Of a stretch of 64,000 bases of DNA, positions 26,675 to 35,303 are shown piece after piece. Source of the DNA: Roseobacter sp. GAI101. GTDB lineage: Bacteria; Pseudomonadota; Alphaproteobacteria; Rhodobacterales; Rhodobacteraceae. Every line of letters begins with the position of its first letter. Positions within the stretch are counted from its first letter, which is position 1. The notes beneath the pieces are model-generated. The model saw only the letters and a list, made by a program, of their open reading frames with translations. It was not told where the DNA came from and ran no database searches. The DNA lies in assembly GCF_000156335.1 (NCBI RefSeq), contig NZ_DS999213.1:3634491-3698490 (forward strand), in the 5' to 3' direction. A program made the position numbers and the translations under genes.

Positions 26675-29341
26675 TCACGTCGGCCTGAATTCCCTGATGG
26701 TTCCGGGCAGGTTTGAGCGCCGCAGGTAAACCCGCGCCGGATTTCCGTACATCCGCGAGATCGACTTCTTGTCGACCGTTCTGTTCAGCTGCGGAAACAG
26801 ACTGACCAATTCCTTGTACTCGGGCAAAGCCAGCGCCTTGACCGCCTGAGGGCCGGGAAAGAAGCTTTCGCTTGGCAGCCCGTTTGAGAAAACCACCTGA
26901 TGTCGTTCAAACATCAAATGGAAATATGTCACGGCCTTGCACCCTCTCTTGATGCGAACGGCACCACCTTGCAGCTCTGATAGATGTTTGGCCCTGACCA
27001 TGGTTTCCTCGCGGTCGAGCGACAGCAGGATGCCATGCTGGGGGGAGACGACCAATGGGCTATGATTGCCGAACGCTCCCGCTTTTATCTCGATCGGCTT
27101 GAGATGGGGCATACGGGTCAATGCATCGGCCATCAGTCGGCGCATGCCGACCCAGACCAATGGCTTGGGGCCGTTGTCGCGGGTGACGACCAGATCGCCG
27201 GGACGCAACGCTTCAATCGGAACCTCCCCTTCGGGGGTCAGAATGACCGTGCCCGCCGCAAAACAGACAACGCCGGTATTGTCGGCGGTGAAACTGCTTT
27301 GGCTGGCCCCTTGAAACGTCAGGCTGTCGGTCGCCGCAAAGCGGCTGTTGTCGGCGTAATCGACGACCCCGCCATTTTCTATCGCGTTCGACTGGTTGAG
27401 GACCCCATCATCGGCAAAATCTGCACGCAGTTCGCCCATGCTGTCGTAGAAGGTGGACAGGTCGATGAAATCGTTGTTGGCGGTGTTGCCATCACCAAGC
27501 GCGCCGGTGTTGCCAAGATTGAAGTCGGTGATCGTGTCGTTGCCGTCACCACGACTGTAGCCGAAGACATCATCGCCTGCACCGCCGGTCAGCGTGTCGT
27601 CGCCTTTGCCCCCGATAAGGGTGTCGTCGCCCCCACCGCCATCGACCGCGTCCGCACCGGCATTCGTGACGATTACATTGCCGGCACTGTCGCCAATGAC
27701 GGTATCAGCCCCGTCAGAGGTTGAGATGTTTTCAAAGTTGCGGGCATATTGCGTGCCGGAAAGCCCATCGTAAACTTGCCAGTCGCCATTCCCGTCTGTG
27801 GCGGTCATGTCGATGGTGAAGCCGCGCGCGTCCCCCGGGGCAAGGATCAGCGTGTCGGCACCTGTACCCCCATCCATATATTCGATGGTGCCGTCAAAAT
27901 CGGAAACGATGACAATGTCCTGACCGGCACCGGCGTCGATGCTGTCACTTCCTGTGCCGCCGTCGATGGTATCGTCGCCATCGCCGCCAAGGATCGTATC
28001 GGCCCCTGCGCCCCCGTAGAGGGAGTCGTTTCCGGCGGCGTCATTCCCGACATTGGTGGCGTTCGGGGAGTCGAAATAGACATCGGACACTGTGATCAGA
28101 TCGTTGGCGGTCACCGGCAGGTGAATGATCTCGATCCGGGCGACTGGCCCCGCAATCGTTACCGTCGCCGCGCCGTCCGGGTTGCTCGGCGCAAGGTTCG
28201 AGCCATTGCCGGTAACAACGCCGCCGCTTTCGGACATGCTGCCGCCCAGCGTGTAAGTGACCGCGACGGGGTTGTTTGCCGAATCGTATGCCAGCACCTG
28301 AACCTTGTTGCCATTGTCGAGATCGGCGACATTGAACGACACATTCGCAAGCGCTTCCGAGAAGGTCAGCGTGCGGGTCATCGCGCTTGAATCCGACGTG
28401 CCGACCATATGGATGGACGAATGCGTCGATGCTTCGTTCAGATTGGCCGTGCTGTTGGCATTGGTAGAGTAGGTGGTTGCCGACCCCGCTTGCGTCGGCG
28501 CGGTCAGCGTCAGGGTTACGCCGCCTGCCTCGACGCTTAGCGGTTGGTCGGCGAGGTTGTCACCGTTATCAACGGTATCCCCGGGGACGCCGCTGGGGTC
28601 TTCCAGATCGGACCAGTGAAAGATATTCCCCGGATCGACGTCCGTGCCACCGTCACCGACGATCAGATCATCGCCGTCCGCCCCGATGATCGTGTCGCTG
28701 CCACCGCCGCCTTCGATCGTGTCATTGCCCGCACCATCATAGATGACGTCATCGCCCTCACCGGCATGGATCACGTCATTCCCGGATCCGGCCTGATCAT
28801 CCATCCCGTCCACGACCGAATTGTCGATCGTGTCGTTGCCGTCTGTTCCGTCGACCTGCTCTGCAAGCTCCAACGCTGCACGGGTTTCCCCCATGACCGC
28901 CGTCGTGTTGGTCGCCGTCACCAACTGAAGGGACCGGATCGGCTGGGCCTGAAGCGCGTCGGCGATGTCCGTGTTTTCGGTCAATGTCGGGACGGCATAG
29001 GTGTGGCCCGCCGAATCCTGCACCACCCCGATATTCATGACCACCGTCGATCCGTCGGCATATGTCAGGACCGCGTCATACCAGGCAAAACCGTCAACGG
29101 TCTGCGCCGCGCCGCCGTTGATGGAAAAGCGGTCGTTGGCCCCCTGGAAATCATAGGCGTCCGCCGTGGACCCGGTGGTCGCATCTACGCTCGAAAAAGT
29201 CTGTACCTGATTGTAAAGCGGCTGACCTGCTGACCCGTAGGTGCCAAGGATGTCATTGGCACGTTCATTGTTGTTGTCGGTCTCGTTGACGTCGATGCTG
29301 GCCAGCTGACCCAGATAGAAGACTTCGAATGTCGTGGCCAT
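26675..29341 (-). CDS. RTX calcium-binding protein with C-terminal Hint_2 domain
   Basis: The 888-residue acidic protein carries blocks of GGxGxD-type nonapeptide repeats near residues 165-235, 430-500 and 560-620, which bind Ca2+ outside the cell. A beta-rich insert lies between the first two blocks. A Hint_2 domain starts at Cys693 (CFAAGTVILT) and contains RPGDLVVTRD and the SPQHG histidine motif. There is no N-terminal signal peptide, which fits type I secretion. No ABC/HlyD pair is adjacent; tolC lies 2 kb away but is a housekeeping copy. Such proteins are common in Roseobacters, and the purpose of the Hint domain is not established. Confidence 0.88.
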   Translation of the reverse strand: MATTFEVFYLGQLASIDVNETDNNNERANDILGTYGSAGQPLYNQVQTFSSVDATTGSTADAYDFQGANDRFSINGGAAQTVDGFAWYDAVLTYADGSTVVMNIGVVQDSAGHTYAVPTLTENTDIADALQAQPIRSLQLVTATNTTAVMGETRAALELAEQVDGTDGNDTIDNSVVDGMDDQAGSGNDVIHAGEGDDVIYDGAGNDTIEGGGGSDTIIGADGDDLIVGDGGTDVDPGNIFHWSDLEDPSGVPGDTVDNGDNLADQPLSVEAGGVTLTLTAPTQAGSATTYSTNANSTANLNEASTHSSIHMVGTSDSSAMTRTLTFSEALANVSFNVADLDNGNKVQVLAYDSANNPVAVTYTLGGSMSESGGVVTGNGSNLAPSNPDGAATVTIAGPVARIEIIHLPVTANDLITVSDVYFDSPNATNVGNDAAGNDSLYGGAGADTILGGDGDDTIDGGTGSDSIDAGAGQDIVIVSDFDGTIEYMDGGTGADTLILAPGDARGFTIDMTATDGNGDWQVYDGLSGTQYARNFENISTSDGADTVIGDSAGNVIVTNAGADAVDGGGGDDTLIGGKGDDTLTGGAGDDVFGYSRGDGNDTITDFNLGNTGALGDGNTANNDFIDLSTFYDSMGELRADFADDGVLNQSNAIENGGVVDYADNSRFAATDSLTFQGASQSSFTADNTGVVCFAAGTVILTPEGEVPIEALRPGDLVVTRDNGPKPLVWVGMRRLMADALTRMPHLKPIEIKAGAFGNHSPLVVSPQHGILLSLDREETMVRAKHLSELQGGAVRIKRGCKAVTYFHLMFERHQVVFSNGLPSESFFPGPQAVKALALPEYKELVSLFPQLNRTVDKKSISRMYGNPARVYLRRSNLPGTIREFRPT

Positions 29342-29703
29342 GGGGCTGTCTTCCGGTCAAGCTGTCACAGTCGGCCCCTTTGAGCCGCAAGCCCTGATGT
29401 CCGGGCCTGACCGGCAGCTTATCCGATGACCGGTTAAGGCTTGCTGAAGTCGGGCCAACGACCTGCAAAGCAAGGGGGATGCCACGGGTGTCGGCTTTCG
29501 ACATTGACGACTTGGTTCGGAAAACACGGGCGCAGCAGGGCACCTTGGTACCGTTTATGCCAGGCACGCGTACTGTCGCATTTTCACCATTGTGAAAACC
29601 CGAACAGACACGGCTGCGCATTCAAACATTGCGCAAACAGCCGGCGGGGTGTCTAATGTCCCAAAAGAAGACCCTGAAGGGCACAGCTGAAAAGAGCAGA
29701 GAC
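29342..29703. other. Divergent promoter region between RTX and FkbM genes
   Basis: This gap of about 360 bp holds no gene I can support. It must contain promoters for both divergent genes. The clearest signal is an 18-bp perfect palindrome at 29581-29598, listed separately. Confidence 0.5.
29581..29598. promoter_or_regulatory. Palindromic operator candidate TTTTCAC-catt-GTGAAAA
   Basis: Two perfect 7-bp arms with a 4-bp spacer stand in an otherwise mixed-composition promoter region, 240 bp upstream of the RTX start and about 105 bp upstream of the FkbM start. The form fits a dimeric repressor or activator site; which regulator is unknown. Confidence 0.4.
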
Positions 29704-30444
29704 ATGATGAGCACGCAAAAAGACATTGTGGCGACCTATCACGGTATCGAGGTGCTGAATGCTCCGCATCTTGGGTCGACGATGATCAACAACATGAACG
29801 AAGGCAGCTACGAACGCCGCGAAGTTCAATCTGCGCTTCACTTCATCAAGAAAGGCGACAGGGTCGTCGAGATGGGGGCGGGGGCCGGTGTTGTCGGCGC
29901 GATCGCCGCCAAGAACTGCGCGCCTGCCAAGATCGTGTCATTTGAAGCCAATCACAAGCTTATCCCGCACGTCAAGGAATTGTACAAGCACAACAAGATC
30001 CAGAGTAAGATCGAAGTCCGCAACAAGATCGTGTTGTCCGAGCCGACCCCGCCAAAATCGGTCGAATTCTTTATCCGGGGCAATTTTCTGGGCTCTGGCA
30101 TGACCATCACCAAAGGTCAGGACCGCGCAGAAAAGGTCTCGGTGCCGGTTGCAAGCTGGGATGAGATCAAAAAGAAGGTCAAGCCGACCGTGCTGCTGAT
30201 GGATATCGAAGGGGCCGAGCTCGAGTTTTTCCGCCATGCCGACTTGTCCGGCATCCGCGTGATCATCGCTGAATTGCACCGCCATATCTATCACCGCCCC
30301 GGCATGCGCGAAATTCGCGACGGGATCGCGGCAAAGGGGTTCGTCGAAGACAGGGACGCGTCGGGAGGCGGCGTTTTCGTGTTTACGGCGGTTCCGGAAC
30401 AGACCAAAGAAACCGGGGGAACTGACCTAGATCAATCGGCCTGA
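29704..30444 (+). CDS. FkbM-family SAM-dependent methyltransferase (stand-alone)
   Basis: This is a single-domain FkbM protein of about 246 residues. It has the SAM-binding VVEMGAGAGVVGA loop, an acidic residue after the next strand (IVSFEAN) and the LLMDIEGAELEFF motif. It is likely to O-methylate a sugar or a small metabolite. Three in-frame starts are possible (TTG 29629, ATG 29656, ATG 29704). I chose the last because the first 25 residues of the longer forms are polar and unlike the domain. It is the third FkbM domain in 5 kb, but it is not closely similar to either domain of the fusion protein. Confidence 0.8.
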   Translation: MMSTQKDIVATYHGIEVLNAPHLGSTMINNMNEGSYERREVQSALHFIKKGDRVVEMGAGAGVVGAIAAKNCAPAKIVSFEANHKLIPHVKELYKHNKIQSKIEVRNKIVLSEPTPPKSVEFFIRGNFLGSGMTITKGQDRAEKVSVPVASWDEIKKKVKPTVLLMDIEGAELEFFRHADLSGIRVIIAELHRHIYHRPGMREIRDGIAAKGFVEDRDASGGGVFVFTAVPEQTKETGGTDLDQSA

Positions 30445-30616
30445 TCCGATCGTGTGCTTTACTTGTACACCGAACGGCGTTTGGCAACCGCAACCGATTT
30501 GCACTAGTTCACCGGAATAAACTGCAAATTCGAGCGATCTCACTTTCTGACCGTTGCCCGGATGGGTGGGATGTGGCATTGCTCGACGCATATAATTGAA
30601 CGAAAGAGAATTGCTG

Positions 30617-31270
30617 ATGACCGACTTCACAGCCCGCCGGACAATGATGGTTGATACACAGGTGCGTCCATCGGACGTGACCAAATTTCCAATCATCGAC
30701 GCGATGCTGAAAGTCGCGCGCGAAGACTACGTGCCCGCGGCACAACGCGAAGCGGCCTATCTGGGCGAGAACCTGAATTTGGGCGACGGGCGTGTCTTGC
30801 TCGAGCCGCGCACGCTGGCCAAGATGCTGGATGCGCTGGCGATCACGAATGATGAACTGGTTCTCGATATCGGGTCCGCGCTTGGCTATTCCTCTGCGGT
30901 GATCGCGCATATGGCCGAAGCCGTGGTTGCCGTCGAAGAAGACGACGATATGGCGAAGGAATCCCAGGAAACGCTGATCGCAGCGGATATCGACAATGTC
31001 ATCGTCCATCACGGCCCGCTTGCCGACGGGGCACCGCAACACGGTCCCTATGATGTCGTTATCATTCAGGGTGGCGTGGAAGATGTACCCGCAGCCATAC
31101 TTGACCAACTCAAGGTGGGTGGCCGGATCGCATGCATCTTCATGTCCGGTGCCTTGGGCGAGGCGCGTTTGGGGTACAAGCGTGACAATGGCGTAAGCTG
31201 GCGGATGGCGTTCAATGCAGGTGCGCCAGTCCTCAAGGGCTTTGCCCGCGAGAAAGCTTTCCAGCTTTAG
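30617..31270 (+). CDS. pcm: Protein-L-isoaspartate O-methyltransferase
   Basis: From the ATG at 30617 the protein has 217 residues. It has the RRTMMVDTQVRPSDV start seen in alphaproteobacterial Pcm-like proteins. The SAM loop LDIGSALGYSSAV follows, then AVVAVEED. It is annotated as a repair enzyme that methylates isoaspartyl residues. Gene order pcm-tolC-acidic protein is common in Rhodobacterales. A longer start at 30596 lacks support. The alphaproteobacterial group is divergent from the E. coli enzyme, so the substrate is less certain than the fold. Confidence 0.88.
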   Translation: MTDFTARRTMMVDTQVRPSDVTKFPIIDAMLKVAREDYVPAAQREAAYLGENLNLGDGRVLLEPRTLAKMLDALAITNDELVLDIGSALGYSSAVIAHMAEAVVAVEEDDDMAKESQETLIAADIDNVIVHHGPLADGAPQHGPYDVVIIQGGVEDVPAAILDQLKVGGRIACIFMSGALGEARLGYKRDNGVSWRMAFNAGAPVLKGFAREKAFQL

Positions 31271-31330
31271 ATAAACAGGCCACTATAAAATAGTGCGCAG
31301 TCGGCAGAATTCATCGACGGGGTTTTTGAG

Positions 31331-32770
31331 ATGACAATAACAAAGACAAAAGGCGCACTTCGCAACATGATCGCGGCGTCATGTATTGGTTTCGGGCTAC
31401 TTGCGCCGGTCAGTGCAACAAGCGAAACACTCGCCGATGCGCTGGTGGGGGCCTACAACAACTCTGGCCTGCTGGATCAGAACCGCGCCGTCCTGCGCGC
31501 AGCCGACGAAGACGTCGCCATTGCCAAATCGGCGCTCAAGCCCGTCGTTCGGTGGACCGGGGATCTGACCCAGAACTTCAACCGGACGATCAGTGGCGGG
31601 TCGGCCTTTGCGCTGCCCGGGACCCGCACCAGCACCGACCAGCTGACCACGTCGATCAACCTGATCGCATCCTTGTTGGTCTATGATTTCGGTGCCTCGC
31701 GGTTCTCTGTCGAAGCGGCAAAAGAGACGGTTCTGGCCACCCGCGAAACCCTTGTCAGCATCGAACAGCAGATTTTGCTGCGTGCGGTGGACGCCTACAT
31801 GGGGGTCATCCAGGCCGAGCAGATCGTATCGCTGCGTGAAAACAACATGCGCTTGCTGACGCAGGAACTGCGCGCCGCGCGGGACCGTTTCGAAGTGGGC
31901 GAAGTCACCCGCACCGATGTCGCCCTTGCCGAAGCGCAACTGGCGCAGGCCCGCAGCGGTCTTGCCGGGGCGCAAGGTGATTTGATCAGCGCCAAGGCTT
32001 ATTACAAAGTCGCGGTCGGCCGCGCGCCCGGCAGACTTTCCCGTCCGCCCAGCCTGCCGCGGGTGTCCAGCACCATCGCCGCAGCCAAAGGGCTTGCCGT
32101 CCGCAGCCACCCCGATATCAAGGCTGTCCAGCATCAGGTAGCCGCCGCCGATCTGTTGATCCGCAGCAGCCAGGCCCAGATGGAGCCGCAAGTGTCCGTG
32201 CAGGGTTCTTTTGGCCTGACCGAGACGTTTGATTCTCAGGCATCCAGCCGGAACGGCAGCGTCAGCTTGCAGGTCGGCCAAACCTTGTATCAAGGGGGGG
32301 CGTTGTCTTCGGCTGTTCGCAAGAACCGCGCCCAGCGGGACGCACAACGCGGTAATCTGCATGTGGTGGTCAAGGATGTCGAACGTGCGGTAAGCGATGC
32401 TTATGCAGGTCTCGCATCTGCGCGCGCCCAGATCCAGGCGTCCGAGCGTCAGGTTCGGGCGGCAGAGATCGCTTTTCAGGGGATCCGCGAAGAAGCCGCC
32501 CTTGGCGCGCGGACCACGCTTGATGTACTGGATGCGGAACAATCGCTGCTTGATGCGCGGTCTTCAAGCGTGACGGCGCAAACCCAGATTTATGTCGCGG
32601 CGTATTCGGTGCTTCAGGCGACAGGCCAACTGACCGCGCGCGATCTGAAGCTGCCTGTCCAGATTTACGATCCCTCTGCTTACTACAACCTTGTAAAAGA
32701 CGGCCCTGCCAAGTTCTCCAAAGAGGGCAAGCAGTTGGATCGGGTGTTGCGGGCACTGCAAAAAGATTGA
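31331..32770 (+). CDS. tolC: TolC-family outer membrane efflux protein
   Basis: The 479-residue protein starts with a signal peptide (hydrophobic core 13-28, cleavage near SATS at about residue 30). Two OEP repeats follow. Each is dominated by long helices, such as LVSIEQQILLRAVDAYMGV and the matching segment near AVSDAYAGLASARAQ, that form the periplasmic tunnel. It is the outer-membrane channel for tripartite efflux and type I secretion. It follows pcm by 60 bases, probably in one operon. No inner-membrane partner is adjacent, so it is likely shared by several systems. Confidence 0.94.
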   Translation: MTITKTKGALRNMIAASCIGFGLLAPVSATSETLADALVGAYNNSGLLDQNRAVLRAADEDVAIAKSALKPVVRWTGDLTQNFNRTISGGSAFALPGTRTSTDQLTTSINLIASLLVYDFGASRFSVEAAKETVLATRETLVSIEQQILLRAVDAYMGVIQAEQIVSLRENNMRLLTQELRAARDRFEVGEVTRTDVALAEAQLAQARSGLAGAQGDLISAKAYYKVAVGRAPGRLSRPPSLPRVSSTIAAAKGLAVRSHPDIKAVQHQVAAADLLIRSSQAQMEPQVSVQGSFGLTETFDSQASSRNGSVSLQVGQTLYQGGALSSAVRKNRAQRDAQRGNLHVVVKDVERAVSDAYAGLASARAQIQASERQVRAAEIAFQGIREEAALGARTTLDVLDAEQSLLDARSSSVTAQTQIYVAAYSVLQATGQLTARDLKLPVQIYDPSAYYNLVKDGPAKFSKEGKQLDRVLRALQKD

Positions 32771-32843
32771 CAATTTTCACGGCCCCATTGTTAGAATCTG
32801 ATCTCCAAGATAGACTCCCCGTGAGGAATGAGTGGTGAATAAT

Positions 32844-33980
32844 ATGTCTGACCCTGTCACAAACGCAGAGGTAGAGGATGTCTTGTCTTCAATTCGCCGG
32901 TTGGTGTCCGAAGAAAGACGGCCCTTGAATCGTGCCAAACCCGAAGCGAAGTTTGAAGACAAGCTGGTGCTGACCCCTTCCTTGCGGGTGTCGAACGATG
33001 CGCCATTGGTCGACGCATACAAGAAGCAGGCCCCGGATGTTTCGCCGACGGAGTGGGACGACCGTGCTGTGGTCGATGTTGCCGATAAGGATGTCTTGGA
33101 AGACAGGTTTGCCGAAGCCGAGACTGCGGAAGGTCAAACCGGGGCAGGCGCATTCGATGACCTGTATCCGGCACTGGACGGGGATGCGGATGCGGATGTT
33201 CAGGCATGGCAAGATCACGATGATGCGTCGGCAGGGGGGCCGGATTCATTTGATTTCAGCAACCCGTTGCATAACTTTGACCCGACATCCGATGAATTTG
33301 ATATCGAACCTCTAAAGCTGCACAATCCGCGCAAAGAAGTGCAGGCGGATGAGCCGGCCAAAAGCGCAGAAAAGCCGTTACCTTCGTTCACCACATCCCG
33401 CAGCAACATCTTGAACCTTGGCGATTCCGAATTGGTCGAAGATGTGCCTCCCACGCCAGATCGGCTGAGCGCAAAGATCGCAGCGCTGGAAAGCGCGATC
33501 AGCCGGATTCCGGAGAATTGGGAGCCCGACGCGCCCGGAGACGACGATTATTCCGGCAGCGAAGCGCCGGCGATGGTTTGGGAGGATGACGTCGAATTCG
33601 ACGCCAAAGGCGCGCCGTTGAGACAGGTGAAAACTCCGCAGCCGGACGAAGCGATCGAATCTGCGGTAAAGGACGTTCAGACCGACACGACCGATGATCA
33701 TTCAGCAGAGGGAGCCCGCCTTGCGGAGGAGTTCCGTCTTGCAGAGGCCAGTCGTTTCGCAAGGGACGAGGATCATTTCGACGAAGATGAGGGCACCGCA
33801 GACGCCGGTATTGGTCTTGGCCCAGAGGAGTTTCTGGACGAGGCGATGTTGCGTGATCTGGTGAGCGAAATCGTTCGCTCCGAATTGCAGGGTGTTCTGG
33901 GCGAACGGATTACGCGCAACGTGCGCAAACTGGTGCGCCGCGAAATCCACCGCGCATTGACTGCGCAAGATCTGGAATAG
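32844..33980 (+). CDS. PopZ-like (DUF2497-type) acidic polar-organising protein
   Basis: This protein of about 378 residues has short conserved ends and a long acidic, low-complexity middle. The N-terminus (VEDVLSSIRRLVSEE) matches the PopZ-type helix that binds partners. The C-terminus (DEAMLRDLVSEIVRSELQ, then LVRREIHRAL) matches the oligomerising helices. The middle, about 300 residues rich in Asp and Glu, is much longer than in Caulobacter PopZ, whose total length is about 177 residues. PopZ anchors centromeres and recruits polar proteins. The start may instead be the GTG pair at 32832/32835, which has AGGA upstream. The homology is by pattern and position only. Confidence 0.65.
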   Translation: MSDPVTNAEVEDVLSSIRRLVSEERRPLNRAKPEAKFEDKLVLTPSLRVSNDAPLVDAYKKQAPDVSPTEWDDRAVVDVADKDVLEDRFAEAETAEGQTGAGAFDDLYPALDGDADADVQAWQDHDDASAGGPDSFDFSNPLHNFDPTSDEFDIEPLKLHNPRKEVQADEPAKSAEKPLPSFTTSRSNILNLGDSELVEDVPPTPDRLSAKIAALESAISRIPENWEPDAPGDDDYSGSEAPAMVWEDDVEFDAKGAPLRQVKTPQPDEAIESAVKDVQTDTTDDHSAEGARLAEEFRLAEASRFARDEDHFDEDEGTADAGIGLGPEEFLDEAMLRDLVSEIVRSELQGVLGERITRNVRKLVRREIHRALTAQDLE

Positions 33981-34061
33981 GGCGGGGGCCTATGGCGCTT
34001 CTAGCGCTAGAGTTCTTGATGATGTACCGCAGACGGGTGGTATCACCACATTCCATAAACT

Positions 34062-34092
34062 AAAAAACGCGGCCCAAGGGCCGCGCTTTTTT
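34062..34092. terminator. Bidirectional Rho-independent terminator
   Basis: A-tract, perfect stem CGCGGCCC / GGGCCGCG with AA loop, then CTTTTTT. It lies between convergent genes (the PopZ-like protein and the small conserved protein) and reads as a terminator on both strands. Confidence 0.92.
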
Positions 34093-34113
34093 GCGATAAT
34101 CTGATGTTCAGGA

Positions 34114-34434
34114 TTATGCGGCTTCTGCCTGCTGTGCGGCGTTGCGACGCTCGGACTCTTCGCGCGACAGGGCGACAGACGTACGGACACCTTTGCCGAC
34201 GAAATCCATCAAACCTGTGACAACACGCTCGTTCGGATCAATGCCGGCACAGCTCAGTACTTCGCGGCCATCGCGCGAACGCGCCCAGCGTGCGATCTGC
34301 TCCGGACCGTTGCCATACTTCTTGTCATCGGCGATTGCATCGTCGAGTGCTGCCAGTACCACGGCGGCGAAAAGTTTGCGGGCACGGTTGCCTTGTTCAT
34401 TGTTAAAGGCAGTGCCATCAACGAAATCTTTCAT
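34114..34434 (-). CDS. Small conserved protein (DUF6280-like)
   Basis: This 106-residue, mostly helical soluble protein begins MKDFVDGTAFNNEQGNRAR and ends in an Ala/Gln-rich tail. It has no signal peptide, membrane helix or catalytic motif that I recognise. I believe it matches a short protein family conserved in Rhodobacterales (DUF6280), but this is from memory. Its promoter shares the intergenic region with efp. A SD-like GAAAGGACGAC precedes the ATG, supporting expression. Confidence 0.7.
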   Translation of the reverse strand: MKDFVDGTAFNNEQGNRARKLFAAVVLAALDDAIADDKKYGNGPEQIARWARSRDGREVLSCAGIDPNERVVTGLMDFVGKGVRTSVALSREESERRNAAQQAEAA

Positions 34435-34651
34435 CTCGTCGTCCTTTCTATTATTGCTCTTGTCATTTAGGCGTGGAGTTCCTTATGACCTAATCATTGT
34501 GATTCGGATACACCTTTATTGCATACCATCCATGCGCTTAGTGCATGGCTTTTCGCGGTCGCAGCATACGCAGGTTCTATTGCTGTAACGCTATAGGACA
34601 GATATAGGTCCCTTGAATTACAGTTCAACTTTTTTGCTATGGTGGACATGC

Positions 34652-35215
34652 ATGCCCAAGATCAATGGAAACGAAATTCGCCCCGGCAACGTGCTGGAAC
34701 ATAACGGTGGTCTTTGGGCTGCGGTAAAGGTCGATCACGTCAAGCCCGGCAAGGGCGGGGCTTTTGCGCAGGTCGAAATGCGCAACCTGCGCAACGGCTC
34801 GAAACTTAACGAACGCTTCCGCAGCGCGGACAAGGTCGAGAAGGTCCGGCTTGAGCAGAAAGACCAACAATTCCTGTATGAAGACGCAGGTATGCTGGTG
34901 TTGATGGACACGCAAACCTATGACCAAGTCCAGCTTTCAGCCGAGCTGTTGGGAGACCGCCGCCCGTTCCTGCAGGACGGTATGATGGTCGTTGTAGAGT
35001 ATCACGAGGATGAGGCACTGAACGCATCCTTGCCCCAGAAAGTGACCTGCAAGATCGTCGAGACCGAGCCGGTCGTCAAAGGCCAGACCGCGGCCAATTC
35101 ATTCAAGCCCGCGATCCTGGATAATGGGGTGAAGGTCATGGTGCCGCCGTTCGTCGGACCCGATGAAGATATCATCGTCAACACCGACACGATGGAGTAT
35201 TCAGAGCGCGCCTGA
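34652..35215 (+). CDS. efp: Translation elongation factor P
   Basis: The 187-residue protein has the EF-P form: an N-terminal KOW-like domain ([20 protein letters not shown], with the PGKGGAF loop near residue 32) and two OB domains ending in [11 protein letters not shown]. The tip of the first loop carries Lys34, the usual modification site. It relieves ribosome stalling at poly-proline. The ATG at 34652 is preferred over an in-frame start 39 bases upstream because it matches the family start and length. Confidence 0.97.
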   Translation: MPKINGNEIRPGNVLEHNGGLWAAVKVDHVKPGKGGAFAQVEMRNLRNGSKLNERFRSADKVEKVRLEQKDQQFLYEDAGMLVLMDTQTYDQVQLSAELLGDRRPFLQDGMMVVVEYHEDEALNASLPQKVTCKIVETEPVVKGQTAANSFKPAILDNGVKVMVPPFVGPDEDIIVNTDTMEYSERA

Positions 35216-35257
35216 ACCGCTCAGGGTTGACGTAACGTCATAGCTTCGCTGCACCTG

Positions 35258-35286
35258 AAAGCCCCGGATCTTCCGGGGCTTTTTGC
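35258..35286 (+). terminator. Rho-independent terminator of efp
   Basis: AAAGCCCCGGA-TC-TTCCGGGGCTTTTTG: perfect GC-rich stem followed by five T, 43 bases after the efp stop. The A-tract before the stem may let it serve the convergent transporter operon too. Confidence 0.93.
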
Positions 35287-35303
35287 TGTCCGGGGGCCTG
35301 GAT

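Noticed and set aside
26900..28900. Regular repeats that could be read as a tandem-repeat array or CRISPR
   Set aside because: They encode the RTX nonapeptide repeats and vary at third positions; there are no uniform repeat-spacer units.
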